From positions 434,001 through 498,000 of the forward strand of contig NZ_JACNMQ010000002.1 of assembly GCF_020622265.1 (NCBI RefSeq): a DNA stretch of 64,000 nucleotides, given 5' to 3'. The first letter of the stretch is position 1. Every line of letters starts with the position of its first letter. The translations under genes were made by a program, and so were the position numbers. Positions 45,416 to 54,691 of this stretch are shown piece after piece. The notes beneath the pieces are model-generated. The model saw only the letters and a list, made by a program, of their open reading frames with translations. It did not search any database and had not been told where the DNA came from. This stretch comes from Halomonas sp. M20. Lineage in GTDB: Bacteria; Pseudomonadota; Gammaproteobacteria; Pseudomonadales; Halomonadaceae.

Positions 45416-46282
45416 ATGGCGGAAGAAGTCGAACTCAAATTGGCACTAAGCAGCACCGCCGCAAGCTGCCTGTTGCGGCACGAACTGCTCGATGCACCCC
45501 CCAGTCGGGCGTGGCTATCCAACACCTATTACGACACCCCACAAGGGGCGCTTGAAGCCGCTCGGGCCGCTCTACGCATTCGCCGCACACCCACAGGCAA
45601 CCTGCAGACGCTCAAGACCGTGGGCAGTGGCACCGGCGGGCTTTCCGTCCGCGGTGAATGGGAGTGGGAAATCGAAGGCGAGGCTCTCGACCTCGCTGGC
45701 CTGGCCGACCTGCCTCCTATGCGCGCCCTGGACGCTACGGTCCTCGAGGCGCTCGAACCACGCTTTGTCACGGATTTCGAACGCTGTCGTTGGCTGCTCG
45801 AAACCGAGGGCGCCAGCATCGAGGTTGCACTCGATCAAGGGAGTATTCACGCTGCCGGGCAGCGCGTTGCAATCAACGAACTGGAGCTCGAACTCAAGCG
45901 CGGAAAGCCCGCTGCATTGTGGCAGCTGGCTCAGACGCTTGCCGAACGAGTCCCCCTGCGTCCATCCATTGCCAGCAAGGCCGAGCGTGGTGCAGCGCTA
46001 TGCAAGAGCCAGTGGCAATATCTCGCCCTCGAAAATCAGAACGAAAGCACTTCTGCGCGGGTCGATCATGCTTCCCGCATGCTCGATATTCACCGCGATA
46101 CCCAGCAACCATGCTTTCTTGCAAAGGCGATCGATATCTACGAAAGCCTGGCAAAAGCCAACGGGCTGAGTGCTGGCACGCGACATCATGCGGGGGTGCT
46201 GGCCGCCATGCTCATGCAACCCGACTGGCTGACCGCCCCCTTTGGCCAGCACAGCCTGAGCCTGCAAAGAACAATCTTGTGA
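45416..46282 (+). CDS. CYTH-domain inorganic triphosphatase-like protein
   Basis: 288 residues. N-terminal CYTH barrel with the ExExK motif (EEVELKLAL), YYDTPQGALEAARAALRIRR, and later NELELELKRGK. These enzymes hydrolyse triphosphate or related chains in a metal-dependent tunnel. E. coli YgiF has a CHAD domain after the CYTH; here the last ~85 residues are too short for CHAD, so it is either lost or a different tail. Good start after ATAACGCG. Divergent to the DUF47 gene. Confidence 0.85.
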   Translation: MAEEVELKLALSSTAASCLLRHELLDAPPSRAWLSNTYYDTPQGALEAARAALRIRRTPTGNLQTLKTVGSGTGGLSVRGEWEWEIEGEALDLAGLADLPPMRALDATVLEALEPRFVTDFERCRWLLETEGASIEVALDQGSIHAAGQRVAINELELELKRGKPAALWQLAQTLAERVPLRPSIASKAERGAALCKSQWQYLALENQNESTSARVDHASRMLDIHRDTQQPCFLAKAIDIYESLAKANGLSAGTRHHAGVLAAMLMQPDWLTAPFGQHSLSLQRTIL

Positions 46283-46297
46283 TCGAGGAGCTTCAAC

Positions 46298-47194
46298 TTG
46301 CCGTCCCCATCATCCTCTGAAAGCGTCAGCCTACGCACCTGGCTTTTTCAGCTCATGTTCGAATCCGACACCCGGCTCGCCAAGAGTTTCGATATCGCCT
46401 TGATCAGCTTGATTCTGATCAGCGTCATCGTAGTCATGCTGGATAGCGTCGGGTCGTTGCACGCTCGCTACGGCACACTGCTTTTCGGAATGGAATGGGC
46501 GTTCACGCTGATCTTCACTCTCGAGCTGGCGCTGAGACTCTACTGCCTGGACCGCCCGCTGCGCTATCTGAAAAGCTTCTATGGCATCATCGATCTACTT
46601 TCGATCCTGCCCACCTGGCTGAGTCTGCTCATACCCGGAGCGCAATCACTGCTGGTGATCAGGGTATTGCGGGTGCTGCGCGTCTTTCGCGTCCTGCGCC
46701 TCATGGAGTTTCTGGGCGAAGGCAAGATATTGGTGCAATCGCTGCGACGCAGTTTCCGCAAGATTCTGATGTTTCTCTCCACGGTGCTGATGCTGGTGAT
46801 CATCTTCGGCTCGTTGATCTATCTGATCGAACCCCCGGAAGCAGGCTTCACCAGTATTCCGAAGGCGATCTACTGGGCCATCGTGACCCTGACCACCGTT
46901 GGCTACGGCGACATCACGCCGTTGACGCCCGTGGGACAGCTTTTATCATCAGTAGTCATGATCATGGGCTACGCCATTCTCGCCGTGCCGACCGGGGTGT
47001 TTTCCGCGGAGATGATGCGTTCGATTCGCGATCAACGTTATTCCGACGAAGCCTGCCCGGGCTGCGGGCTTGAAGAACACGAGCGGAATGCCCGCTATTG
47101 CAAACGCTGTGGCGCCTGGCTTGATGAGGAAAGTGAGGACCCGCGCAAGAAAAAGCACGGCGACGAGCAAACGCCAGCAACGCCTACCGGTTAG
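46298..47194 (+). CDS. Voltage-gated K+ channel with C-terminal zinc ribbon
   Basis: 298 residues. Six helices (about 28-210): the S4-like helix carries regular arginines (VIRVLRVLRVFRVLR), followed by the selectivity filter TLTTVGYGDITP. Inner-membrane K+ conductance expected. The C-terminus adds CPGCG and CKRCG (about 250-272), a zinc ribbon, then a charged tail. Initiates at TTG 46298 with GAGGAG 7 bases upstream. Follows the CYTH gene by 15 bases, likely one operon. Confidence 0.9.
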   Translation: MPSPSSSESVSLRTWLFQLMFESDTRLAKSFDIALISLILISVIVVMLDSVGSLHARYGTLLFGMEWAFTLIFTLELALRLYCLDRPLRYLKSFYGIIDLLSILPTWLSLLIPGAQSLLVIRVLRVLRVFRVLRLMEFLGEGKILVQSLRRSFRKILMFLSTVLMLVIIFGSLIYLIEPPEAGFTSIPKAIYWAIVTLTTVGYGDITPLTPVGQLLSSVVMIMGYAILAVPTGVFSAEMMRSIRDQRYSDEACPGCGLEEHERNARYCKRCGAWLDEESEDPRKKKHGDEQTPATPTG

Positions 47195-47201
47195 TCGGGA
47201 A

Positions 47202-47222
47202 AATGCCGCCTTGGGCGGCATT
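47202..47222. terminator. Bidirectional terminator between K+ channel and yciO
   Basis: AATGCCGCC - TTG - GGCGGCATT, a perfect 9-bp stem between two convergent genes. Minus strand is followed by TTCCC, plus strand by CCGAAAAC, so it works best for yciO/plus without a long T tract. Confidence 0.6.
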
Positions 47223-47239
47223 CCGAAAACCGGGAGCGC

Positions 47240-47860
47240 TCAGCGAAAAGGAGCGGTATCGCCACGGCCTTCCCGGAGGATAACCGGCGGAATCTCGCGC
47301 AGGTCGATCACGCTGGTAGGCTCAAAAGAACAGGCGCCGCCATCGATGATCAGCTCGAGATGAGCGTCGTAACGCTCGCGGATCTCTTCCGCGTCGGTCA
47401 TGGGCAGCTCTTCACCCACCGGGATCAGGGTCACGCTCATCAGCGGCCCGTCCAGGGCCTCGAGCAAGGCGTGGGTGATGCGGTGATCCGGGACCCGCAC
47501 GCCGATGGAGCGTCGCTTGGGGTGCAGCAACAATCGTGGTACTTCGCTGGTGGCGTCGAGAATGAAGGTGTAGGCGCCCGGCGTATTGTTCTTGAGCAGA
47601 CGAAAGGCGTCGTTATCGACCTTGGCATAGGTGCCGATCTCGGAAAGATCCGAGCACACCAGAGTGAAGTTGTGCTTGTCGTCCAGGGAACGCAGCCATT
47701 TGATCTTCTCGATGGCTTTCTTTTCTCCTAGATGACAACCCAACGCATAGCCTGAGTCCGTGGGATAGGCGATTACGCCGCCCTGACGAATGATGGAGAC
47801 CGCCTGATCGATCAGGCGTTTTTGCGGGTTCTCTGGATGAATCTGGAAGAACTGGGTCAT
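47240..47860 (-). CDS. yciO: YciO-type Sua5/YrdC family protein
   Basis: 206 residues. YrdC-like fold with GGVIAYPTDSGYALGC at the N-terminus, KHNFTLVCSDLSEIG and RLLLHPKRRSIGVRVPDH. Related to the threonylcarbamoyl-AMP synthase TsaC, but YciO proteins have only weak activity in that step and form a separate subfamily. ATG at 47860 is preceded by AGGAGAGGTT. Operon with rnm upstream, as in E. coli. Confidence 0.92.
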   Translation of the reverse strand: MTQFFQIHPENPQKRLIDQAVSIIRQGGVIAYPTDSGYALGCHLGEKKAIEKIKWLRSLDDKHNFTLVCSDLSEIGTYAKVDNDAFRLLKNNTPGAYTFILDATSEVPRLLLHPKRRSIGVRVPDHRITHALLEALDGPLMSVTLIPVGEELPMTDAEEIRERYDAHLELIIDGGACSFEPTSVIDLREIPPVILREGRGDTAPFR

Positions 47861-47929
47861 AACCTCTCCTGACTTATTGGGGGGGTATTCGCATAGCACT
47901 TATTAACCAGCTTATCTGGTTATACGAAT

Positions 47930-48817
47930 TCAGCCAGCAAAGTCGTGCAATCGTGGATGGCGCCATACCGGTAACACATCGCAGCGAGATACCGGACTCA
48001 TGCTGCCCGGTGCCAGATGGCCACCAGGAAAATGAAAGTCGCTGCCCAAGGAGCCATAGAGGCCGCGTTCGTCAAGCTGACGTGCCAGATCCCGAGTGAC
48101 ATCCGCATTCTGAAAACCGCTGACCAGCTCTGCCGCCTCGCCCCCTGCCTCGGCGAAGGAGTCGAGTAGCAGTCCGCGTTTGCGTCGAGTCAGGCCATAT
48201 CGCAGCGGATGGGCCAGCACCGCGACTCCATTGCTCTGGAGCGTCCAATCGATCACATCGCTAAGATACGGCCAGTGCGCCTTGACGTCGCCCCGCTTGC
48301 CGGCGCCCAAATGCTTCTTGAAAGCCGTGGCCATGTCCGGTACTACGCCGGCTTCCACCAGCGCTCGAGCGAAATCCGGTCGTCCCAGAGGACGCTCGCT
48401 GCCGGCTTGCTCTCGCGCCCGGGTCAGCGCATTCTCAAGCCCTATCGCTTCGAGGCGGCGAGCGATCTCCTTGCTGCGAGCGACCCGCGCCTCGGCCTGG
48501 GCTGCTAGCGCGTCGTCCATTTCCACGCTGGGTCCTGTGGGTAACAATGCCACCACATGAATCGTCAACCCCCGCCACTGGGCAGAAAGCTCCGCGGCAG
48601 GCAACAGTCGTATGCCAAATTGTTCCGCCGCCGTGCTTGCTTCATCGACCCCGGCCAAGGTGTCGTGGTCCGTCAGCGCCATATGGGTCACGCCCCGGGA
48701 ATGGCACAGGGCGACCAGTGCACCGGGAGTGAGCGCACCGTCCGAGGCGGTGGAATGCATGTGAAGGTCGAGACCGGAAACCGCCTCGAGACGTTCGGGA
48801 AGGTGCATCATGGGCAT
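47930..48817 (-). CDS. rnm: PHP-domain nuclease RNase AM / nucleoside 3',5'-bisphosphate phosphatase
   Basis: 295 residues (E. coli YciV 293). Metal-binding PHP motifs: DLHMHSTASDG, LTDHDT, PAAELSAQW and a C-terminal GSDFHFPG. RNase AM is a 5'-3' exonuclease that matures the 5' ends of 5S, 16S and 23S rRNAs. ATG at 48817 (MPMMHLPERL); two further ATGs within four codons are alternatives. The longer open frame upstream has no homology. Divergent to yciB. Confidence 0.93.
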   Translation of the reverse strand: MPMMHLPERLEAVSGLDLHMHSTASDGALTPGALVALCHSRGVTHMALTDHDTLAGVDEASTAAEQFGIRLLPAAELSAQWRGLTIHVVALLPTGPSVEMDDALAAQAEARVARSKEIARRLEAIGLENALTRAREQAGSERPLGRPDFARALVEAGVVPDMATAFKKHLGAGKRGDVKAHWPYLSDVIDWTLQSNGVAVLAHPLRYGLTRRKRGLLLDSFAEAGGEAAELVSGFQNADVTRDLARQLDERGLYGSLGSDFHFPGGHLAPGSMSPVSRCDVLPVWRHPRLHDFAG

Positions 48818-48911
48818 GACGCCACTCGGCGTCTTTGTCAGAATAGGTGCACCATGGTGCGCGCCCCGATAACTCGGGTCAATGGCGCCCCTTTCATTAC
48901 AGGATTGTGCA

Positions 48912-49454
48912 ATGAAGCTACTGCTGGACTTTCTTCCCATCGCGATCTTTTTCGCGGTTTACCACCTGAGCGGCGATATCGTGCTGGCGACGCTGGTACT
49001 GATCCCGGCGACCCTCACCCAGATGGCCTTCATCTGGTGGCGTTATAAAAAGCTCGAGAAGATGCATCTGATTACGTTGGGGCTGCTGATCCTGCTGGGC
49101 GGCGCAACGGTGGCATTCCAGGATGCAGCCTTCATCCAATGGAAGCCTACCGTGGTCAACGCCTTGTTCGCCCTGGCCTTTCTCCTTTCACCGCTGTTTG
49201 GCGGCAAGACACTAACCCAGCGCATGATGGGCAAGGCCATCCAGCTCCCCGAGACGATCTGGACACGCCTCAATCTGGCCTGGGCCAGCTTTTTCCTGGC
49301 CATGGCACTGCTCAACGTCTACGTTTTCAAGACCTTCAGCGAGGCCACCTGGGTCAACTTCAAGCTTTTTGGCATGCTGGGCCTGACCCTTGCATTCGTG
49401 TTGGCCCAGGGGATTTACCTGAGTCGCCATATGAGGGTTCAACCAAGGTCCTGA
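48912..49454 (+). CDS. yciB: Inner-membrane-spanning protein YciB
   Basis: 180 residues with five predicted helices; [21 protein letters not shown] and [22 protein letters not shown] are characteristic. Formerly called intracellular septation protein A; influences cell-envelope synthesis and septation. ATG at 48912 aligns with the family; an ATG 10 codons earlier is not used. yciI follows 55 bases later. Confidence 0.94.
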   Translation: MKLLLDFLPIAIFFAVYHLSGDIVLATLVLIPATLTQMAFIWWRYKKLEKMHLITLGLLILLGGATVAFQDAAFIQWKPTVVNALFALAFLLSPLFGGKTLTQRMMGKAIQLPETIWTRLNLAWASFFLAMALLNVYVFKTFSEATWVNFKLFGMLGLTLAFVLAQGIYLSRHMRVQPRS

Positions 49455-49509
49455 TCAGCGCAATGCGCTCTCCAACATCACACGTTTACTATCACCAAAG
49501 GACTCCACC

Positions 49510-49809
49510 ATGCTTTATGCCATCATCAGTGAAGACGTGAAGGACAGCCTGGAAAAACGCCAGCACGCGCGTCCGGAACACTTGGCACGCTTGGAAGCGC
49601 TACGTAACGAAGGACGCCTGGTGATCGCTGGCCCTCATCCCGCCGTCGATGCAGAGAACCCGGGAGATGCCGGTTTCAGCGGCAGCCTGGTGATCGCCGA
49701 GTTCGAGGATCTGGATGCCGCCCGCACCTGGGCGGATGCGGATCCTTATGTTGACGCCGGCGTCTACGCCAAGGTGACAGTAAAACCGTTCAAGAAGGTA
49801 TTGCCCTGA
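49510..49809 (+). CDS. yciI: YciI family protein
   Basis: 99 residues, ferredoxin-like YCII fold. [27 protein letters not shown] (with the conserved His) and [24 protein letters not shown] match E. coli YciI. No confirmed activity; the His-Asp pair suggests an enzyme. Good ribosome site (AAAGGACTCCACC). Ten bases before the first acetate kinase gene and so possibly co-transcribed with it. Confidence 0.93.
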   Translation: MLYAIISEDVKDSLEKRQHARPEHLARLEALRNEGRLVIAGPHPAVDAENPGDAGFSGSLVIAEFEDLDAARTWADADPYVDAGVYAKVTVKPFKKVLP

Positions 49810-49819
49810 GGTCAGGCCC

Positions 49820-51001
49820 ATGACGGACGTGGTTCTTGTAGTCAACACCGGCTCTTCCTCGATCAAAGCAGCCGTCTACGAACTGGCTGAGCACAAGAAG
49901 AAACCGCTGTGGAAAGGCGAGATCGATGGTATCGGCCGGACCGCGATGTACGAATCCCGCTCGGATGGTCGAGCTCGTGAGCAAACGAGCGTGCCAACGG
50001 AGATCACGCAGAAACATAAGCCCTTGATCGAATGGCTGTTGCAGCGTCTGCAACAGGAGCAGCCGGGGCTTGATGTAATCGCGGCGGGACACCGTGTCGT
50101 CCATGGCGGTCATAATTACAGCGCGCCGGTGCGTGTAACTCCCCAGGTGTTAGAAGAACTGCATGGTCTCAGCACTCTGGCGCCCAGCCATCAGCCGCAC
50201 AATCTGGCGGGCATTCAGGCGGTCACCGAGGTCTGGCCCGAGATACCTCAGGTAACCTGCTTCGATACCGCCTTTCACCGCACCCAGCCGCGCATTGCGC
50301 AGCTTTTTGCTCTGCCCCATCAACTCGCCGAGGAAGGCGTGCTGCGCTATGGATTTCACGGCCTGTCCTACGAATACATTGCCAGTGTGCTACCCGAGTA
50401 TTTGGGCGAACGCGCCGAGGGCCGCATCATCGTCGCGCACCTGGGCCACGGGGCAAGTCTCTGTGCCATGCGCCATCGGAAAAGCATCGCGACCAGCATG
50501 GGATTCACCGCCCTGGACGGCCTGGTAATGGGCAAGCGCTGCGGCGATATCGATCCTGGAGTAGTGCTCTACTTGCTGCGAGATCGGGGTATGAGCCTGC
50601 CCCAGGTCGCCACCTTGCTCAGTCAGAAGTCGGGGCTTCTTGGCGTCTCGGGTATCAGCGATGATATGCGCGATCTGGTGGATAACGACGAGCCGCGGGC
50701 AAAGGATGCCGTGGAGCTATTCGTCTATCGCGCCCTTTCACAGATTGGCGCTCTCATTGCGCAGCTGAAAGGATTGGATGGTCTGGTCTTTACCGCCGGA
50801 ATCGGGCAGCACTCCCCTGAAATTCGCGCGCGGATCATGGAAGGCCTTGCCTGGATGGGCGTACAAGTCGATGAACAGTCCAACGTTCAGGGCGCCTCCT
50901 GTATCAGTACGCCGGACAGTGCGCTACCGGTCCACGTCATCGCCACGAACGAAGAAGCAGTTATCGCCCGAGACACGCGACAATTGATAATGAACGACTG
51001 A
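49820..51001 (+). CDS. Acetate/propionate family kinase, copy 1
   Basis: 393 residues, full ASKHA fold. NTGSSSIKAA phosphate loop, GHRVVHGG, DTAFHRTQP, GFHGLSYEYI, GFTALDGLVMGKRCG and TAGIGQHSPEIRARI are acetate-kinase signatures. Converts acetate and ATP to acetyl phosphate (reversible). No pta gene is nearby. Its closest match in the window is the next gene, with the same motif set throughout. ATG 49820 after GAGGTCAGGCCC. Calling it ackA would be premature with two copies. Confidence 0.93.
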   Translation: MTDVVLVVNTGSSSIKAAVYELAEHKKKPLWKGEIDGIGRTAMYESRSDGRAREQTSVPTEITQKHKPLIEWLLQRLQQEQPGLDVIAAGHRVVHGGHNYSAPVRVTPQVLEELHGLSTLAPSHQPHNLAGIQAVTEVWPEIPQVTCFDTAFHRTQPRIAQLFALPHQLAEEGVLRYGFHGLSYEYIASVLPEYLGERAEGRIIVAHLGHGASLCAMRHRKSIATSMGFTALDGLVMGKRCGDIDPGVVLYLLRDRGMSLPQVATLLSQKSGLLGVSGISDDMRDLVDNDEPRAKDAVELFVYRALSQIGALIAQLKGLDGLVFTAGIGQHSPEIRARIMEGLAWMGVQVDEQSNVQGASCISTPDSALPVHVIATNEEAVIARDTRQLIMND

Positions 51002-51059
51002 TGCTGCTTTCAATACGGTTTCGGAAATAGCGCTACTAGGGCTATCTATTCGACTTTTG

Positions 51060-51065
51060 TATAAT
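51060..51065 (+). promoter_or_regulatory. Possible -10 element between the two acetate kinases
   Basis: A perfect TATAAT in an A/T-rich part of the 167-base gap, 103 bases before the second kinase ATG. No convincing -35 at 16-18 bases. Suggests the second kinase has its own promoter. Confidence 0.35.
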
Positions 51066-51168
51066 ATGACATATCATTTAACCTGCTAAGAAACGCGGTA
51101 TCAGCACGTCCATCTGCTTTAGCACTGCGCGCCGCGATCTTACACATCCTTCATTTCAAGGATTTTCA

Positions 51169-52386
51169 ATGATAGATGTCATGCTCGTTCTCAATGCCGG
51201 ATCGTCTTCCGTCAAAGCTGCTGCTTACGCCTTCGATGCACCCGCCACCATGCTGTGGAAAGGCAGTATCGAGGGTATCGGCGGCGCGCCGTTTTATGAG
51301 GCCAAACTGGGCAGTGCCGCTGGGGAAACCGTAACTCTGGACGCAGAGGATATGCCGCAGACCCACGGCCCGCTGATCCGCTGGATGCTGAAACGTCTGC
51401 GTCACGAAATGCCGGCGCTGAACATCGTCGCGGCGGGTCACCGGGTCGTGCACGGGGGCCGCTACTTCGATACCCCGATCCTGATCGATGACGATACGTT
51501 GGAGACCCTGCACAGCTTGAGCGAGCTGGCGCCGGGGCACCAGCCGCACAACTTGAGCGGCATTCACGCCATTCGAGACACCTGGCCGCAAATCCCGCAG
51601 GTTGCCTGCTTCGACACCGCCTTCCACCGCAGCCAACCCAAGGTCGCCCAGACCTTCGCCCTGCCCCGGCGATTTGCGGAGCAAGGCATGGTGCGCTATG
51701 GATTTCACGGTCTCTCCTACGAATATATCGCCAGCACCCTGCCACGCCATGCCGGCCCAAAAGCCAACGGGCGCTTCATCGTCGCCCACCTGGGCCACGG
51801 GGCCAGCCTGTGCGCCATTCACAAAGGCCATAGTGTCGCCACCACCATGGGATTCACCGCGCTGGACGGCCTGATGATGGGCAAGCGCTGCGGCAGCGTC
51901 GACCCCGGTCTCATTCTGCATTTGATTCGCCATCAAGGCATGAATGCCCAGGAAGTGGAGTTGATGCTGCGCCGAGAGTCGGGGCTGCTGGGCGTCTCCG
52001 GCATCAGCGACGACATGCGTGACCTGGTGGCAAGCGACGACCCTCACGCCCGGGAGGCCATCGATCTGTTCGTGCACAGTATCGTCTCCAATGCAGGGTC
52101 TCTCATCGCTCAGATGGGCGGCCTGGATGGGTTCGTCTTCACCGCGGGTATCGGGGAGCACTCCCCCCTGATTCGGGAAGAAGTCATCAAGAAACTTGCC
52201 TGGCTGGGCATGCGTCTTGACCCGGTGGCCAACGAGGCCGGTGAAGTGCGTATAAGCACCGACGATAGCGATCTGCCGGTTTTCGTTATTCCCACGGATG
52301 AAGAAGGCATCATCGCCGAACATACGCGTCTCTTGACTCGGCGCGGTCCCTTGACTCAGGGCGCCACGGCAGCCGCCGCTGTATAG
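51169..52386 (+). CDS. Acetate/propionate family kinase, copy 2
   Basis: 405 residues with all the family motifs: NAGSSSVKAA, GHRVVHGG, DTAFHRSQP, GFHGLSYEYI, GFTALDGLMMGKRCG, TAGIGEHSPLIREEV. Tandem relative of the preceding gene; the two differ most in residues 25-65 and at the C-terminus, where this copy adds a small tail (RRGPLTQGATAAAAV). Own ribosome site (TTCAAGGATTTTCA). May use a different acid, such as propionate. Confidence 0.93.
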   Translation: MIDVMLVLNAGSSSVKAAAYAFDAPATMLWKGSIEGIGGAPFYEAKLGSAAGETVTLDAEDMPQTHGPLIRWMLKRLRHEMPALNIVAAGHRVVHGGRYFDTPILIDDDTLETLHSLSELAPGHQPHNLSGIHAIRDTWPQIPQVACFDTAFHRSQPKVAQTFALPRRFAEQGMVRYGFHGLSYEYIASTLPRHAGPKANGRFIVAHLGHGASLCAIHKGHSVATTMGFTALDGLMMGKRCGSVDPGLILHLIRHQGMNAQEVELMLRRESGLLGVSGISDDMRDLVASDDPHAREAIDLFVHSIVSNAGSLIAQMGGLDGFVFTAGIGEHSPLIREEVIKKLAWLGMRLDPVANEAGEVRISTDDSDLPVFVIPTDEEGIIAEHTRLLTRRGPLTQGATAAAAV

Positions 52387-52432
52387 CGCGTACAGCATGG
52401 ATATTCACCCCTGTGCATAAATCCGCAAGGGT

Positions 52433-52453
52433 TACTCACAGTTGCTGTGAGTA
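52433..52453 (+). terminator. Hairpin after the second acetate kinase gene
   Basis: TACTCACAG - TTG - CTGTGAGTA, a perfect 9-bp stem 47 bases after the stop. It is followed by AGTCTGTTG rather than a T run, so termination would be weak. Confidence 0.45.
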
Positions 52454-52555
52454 AGTCTGTTGAAAGCCAGCGCGCTTTTGCCGCGAGGCCATTGGACATG
52501 GGAGCTCGGCGATTTTGTTCAATAATTGATCACACTCGCTATCGGAGATACCGTT

Positions 52556-54589
52556 GTGAATGAGCACCGCAGCCCATTTTATGACTTGACGGGATCGTTG
52601 ACCGAACTGGAAAGCGCCCGCCTGAACTGGGCCGGCGCTGACGGCATGCCCGATGCGCCCTACTCCCTGGCCTTCGACGACGTCTACTTCTCGCGGCAGG
52701 ACGGTCGCGCCGAGACTGAACACGTATTCATCCAAGGCAATCAGCTTCCCGAACGGTTTGCCGGCTGGCAGAGCACCCGCCCTTTCGTAATTGGCGAAAC
52801 CGGCTTCGGCACCGGCTTGAACATGCTGTGTGCCTGGGCCTGCTTCGATACCCATGCGCCTGAAGGCGCACGCCTGCATCTGGTTTCCACGGAAAAACAT
52901 CCTCTCACCCAGGGCGACCTGAAACGCGCGCTGACCGCTTGGCCCGAATTCGCCGAGCGCGCGCGCGCCCTGGTCAACCAATGGCCGGAGCCGGTGCGTG
53001 GCGTGCATCGTCTGATACTGTCCAACCGGGTAACGCTCGACCTGCACCTTGGCGACAGCGTCGAGTGCTTGACGCACCTGGACGGATGCGTCGATGCCTG
53101 GTTCCTCGATGGTTTTGCCCCCTCGAAAAACCCGGACATGTGGCAGCCGGCGCTGTTTCAGGCCATGGCCCATCGCAGTCATCCCGAGGCGACCTTTGCC
53201 ACCTTCACCTGCGCGGGTATCGTCAAGCGCGGCCTCAAAGCGGCAGGGTTCGCGTGGATGAAAGCGCCAGGCTTCGGGCGTAAACGCGAGATGCTGCGCG
53301 GTCATATCGCCGTCCCATCATCGGATAGCTTACGCCAGCATACTCCCTGGTTTACACCGCCATCTCATCAGCCAGCTCGGCATGTGGCGATAGTCGGCGC
53401 GGGGCTGGCCGGCGCCAGTACTGCCGAGGCGCTGGCACGACGCGGTGTGCGGATCACGCTGATCGACCGGGAAGTGCCCGGTACCGGCGCTTCGGGCAAC
53501 CGTCAGGGGGCGCTATACGTCAAACTGGCTGCGGAGACCAATCTGCAGAGCCGTTTCTATCTGGCTGGGCTACTGTATACCCGGCGATTGCTCGAACGCC
53601 TCGATCCCGAGCGCTGGCTTTGGAATGACTGTGGCGTGCTGCAACTGGCCATGACCGACAAGGAAGCGCGACGCCAGGCAACCTTCCTGCGTAATCACGC
53701 GCTGCCTGCGAGCCTCGTTGAAGGGGTTACGCCGGCGCAGGCCAGCCAGCGCGCCGGCGTGGCTTTGACTCACGGCGGCCTGGACTATCCGAGGGCCGGC
53801 TGGGTGCGTCCAGCGGCCCTGTGTCAGCGCCTTGCCGCCCATGCCGACATTGTCTTTCGTCAGGCCGAGGTCGTGACGCTGGAACATCATGACGCCGGCT
53901 GGAGGCTTGGATTGGCGGATGGGAATAGTTTGAGCGTCGATCAGGTCGTGGTGGCCAATGCCTGGCAGGCGCCAGATTTCTCGCCTCTCGAGTGGCTGCC
54001 GCTGAAGCCGATACGCGGTCAGGTCAGCGAGCTGCAGCTACCTTCCGACGCTTCTATCGCTTCACTGACGCGGGTGATCTGCGCCGGCGGTTACGCCCTG
54101 CCGGTGCTTGAGGGTATACAGACCTTCGGGGCCACCTTTGCCCCGGGCGATACTCAGAGCGATCTGCGTGAAGCAGACAACGCCACGAATCTGGGGGAGT
54201 TCGAACGCATGCTGCCCGCCTATACGCAAGAATTGCGCGCCAACGATGTTGAATTCGAGCCAGCGCGATTGCAGGGTCGCGCCAGTCTACGCGCCGCCAG
54301 CCCGGACAAATCGCCCTATGCCGGCCCAGCACCGGATGCACTGGCTTGGCGCCGGGATTACGCCGCATTACAGAAAAACGCACGGCGCGCCCCGGCCGTT
54401 GCCGGCCAGCACCACCCTGGGCTGTGGATCAGCGCCGCTCATGGCTCACGCGGCCTTGCCAGTGCGCCGCTGTGCGCCGAAGTGCTGGCATCGCGCATCT
54501 GCAACGAGCCCATGCCACTGGAGCGCGAACTCGTGGATCACCTGCATCCTGGGCGACGGTTGATCGCCGAGATCATTCGCGGCGGTTAG
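52556..54589 (+). CDS. mnmC: Bifunctional tRNA modification enzyme MnmC
   Basis: 677 residues. N-terminal methyltransferase domain (SAM loop GETGFGTGLNML, DAWFLDGFAPSKNPDMW) and C-terminal FAD-dependent oxidoreductase (VAIVGAGLAGASTAEALARRG, then GTGASGNRQGALY). Together they turn cmnm5U34 to nm5U and then mnm5U in tRNAs for Lys, Glu and Gln. Starts at GTG 52556 with GGAG 8 bases upstream. Both domains are complete. Alone on its strand. Confidence 0.96.
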   Translation: MNEHRSPFYDLTGSLTELESARLNWAGADGMPDAPYSLAFDDVYFSRQDGRAETEHVFIQGNQLPERFAGWQSTRPFVIGETGFGTGLNMLCAWACFDTHAPEGARLHLVSTEKHPLTQGDLKRALTAWPEFAERARALVNQWPEPVRGVHRLILSNRVTLDLHLGDSVECLTHLDGCVDAWFLDGFAPSKNPDMWQPALFQAMAHRSHPEATFATFTCAGIVKRGLKAAGFAWMKAPGFGRKREMLRGHIAVPSSDSLRQHTPWFTPPSHQPARHVAIVGAGLAGASTAEALARRGVRITLIDREVPGTGASGNRQGALYVKLAAETNLQSRFYLAGLLYTRRLLERLDPERWLWNDCGVLQLAMTDKEARRQATFLRNHALPASLVEGVTPAQASQRAGVALTHGGLDYPRAGWVRPAALCQRLAAHADIVFRQAEVVTLEHHDAGWRLGLADGNSLSVDQVVVANAWQAPDFSPLEWLPLKPIRGQVSELQLPSDASIASLTRVICAGGYALPVLEGIQTFGATFAPGDTQSDLREADNATNLGEFERMLPAYTQELRANDVEFEPARLQGRASLRAASPDKSPYAGPAPDALAWRRDYAALQKNARRAPAVAGQHHPGLWISAAHGSRGLASAPLCAEVLASRICNEPMPLERELVDHLHPGRRLIAEIIRGG

Positions 54590-54691
54590 AAATAGGCATG
54601 AAGAACATGCGCGCAATGATACGCTGAACTGACAGGTTGCTATCTAATCTGAAATAATTCCTATTCCCGCAAACTAGGTAAGGACACCATA

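Noticed and set aside
51169-52398. 410-codon minus-strand frame over the second acetate kinase
   Set aside because: Shadow of a motif-rich kinase gene; no support.
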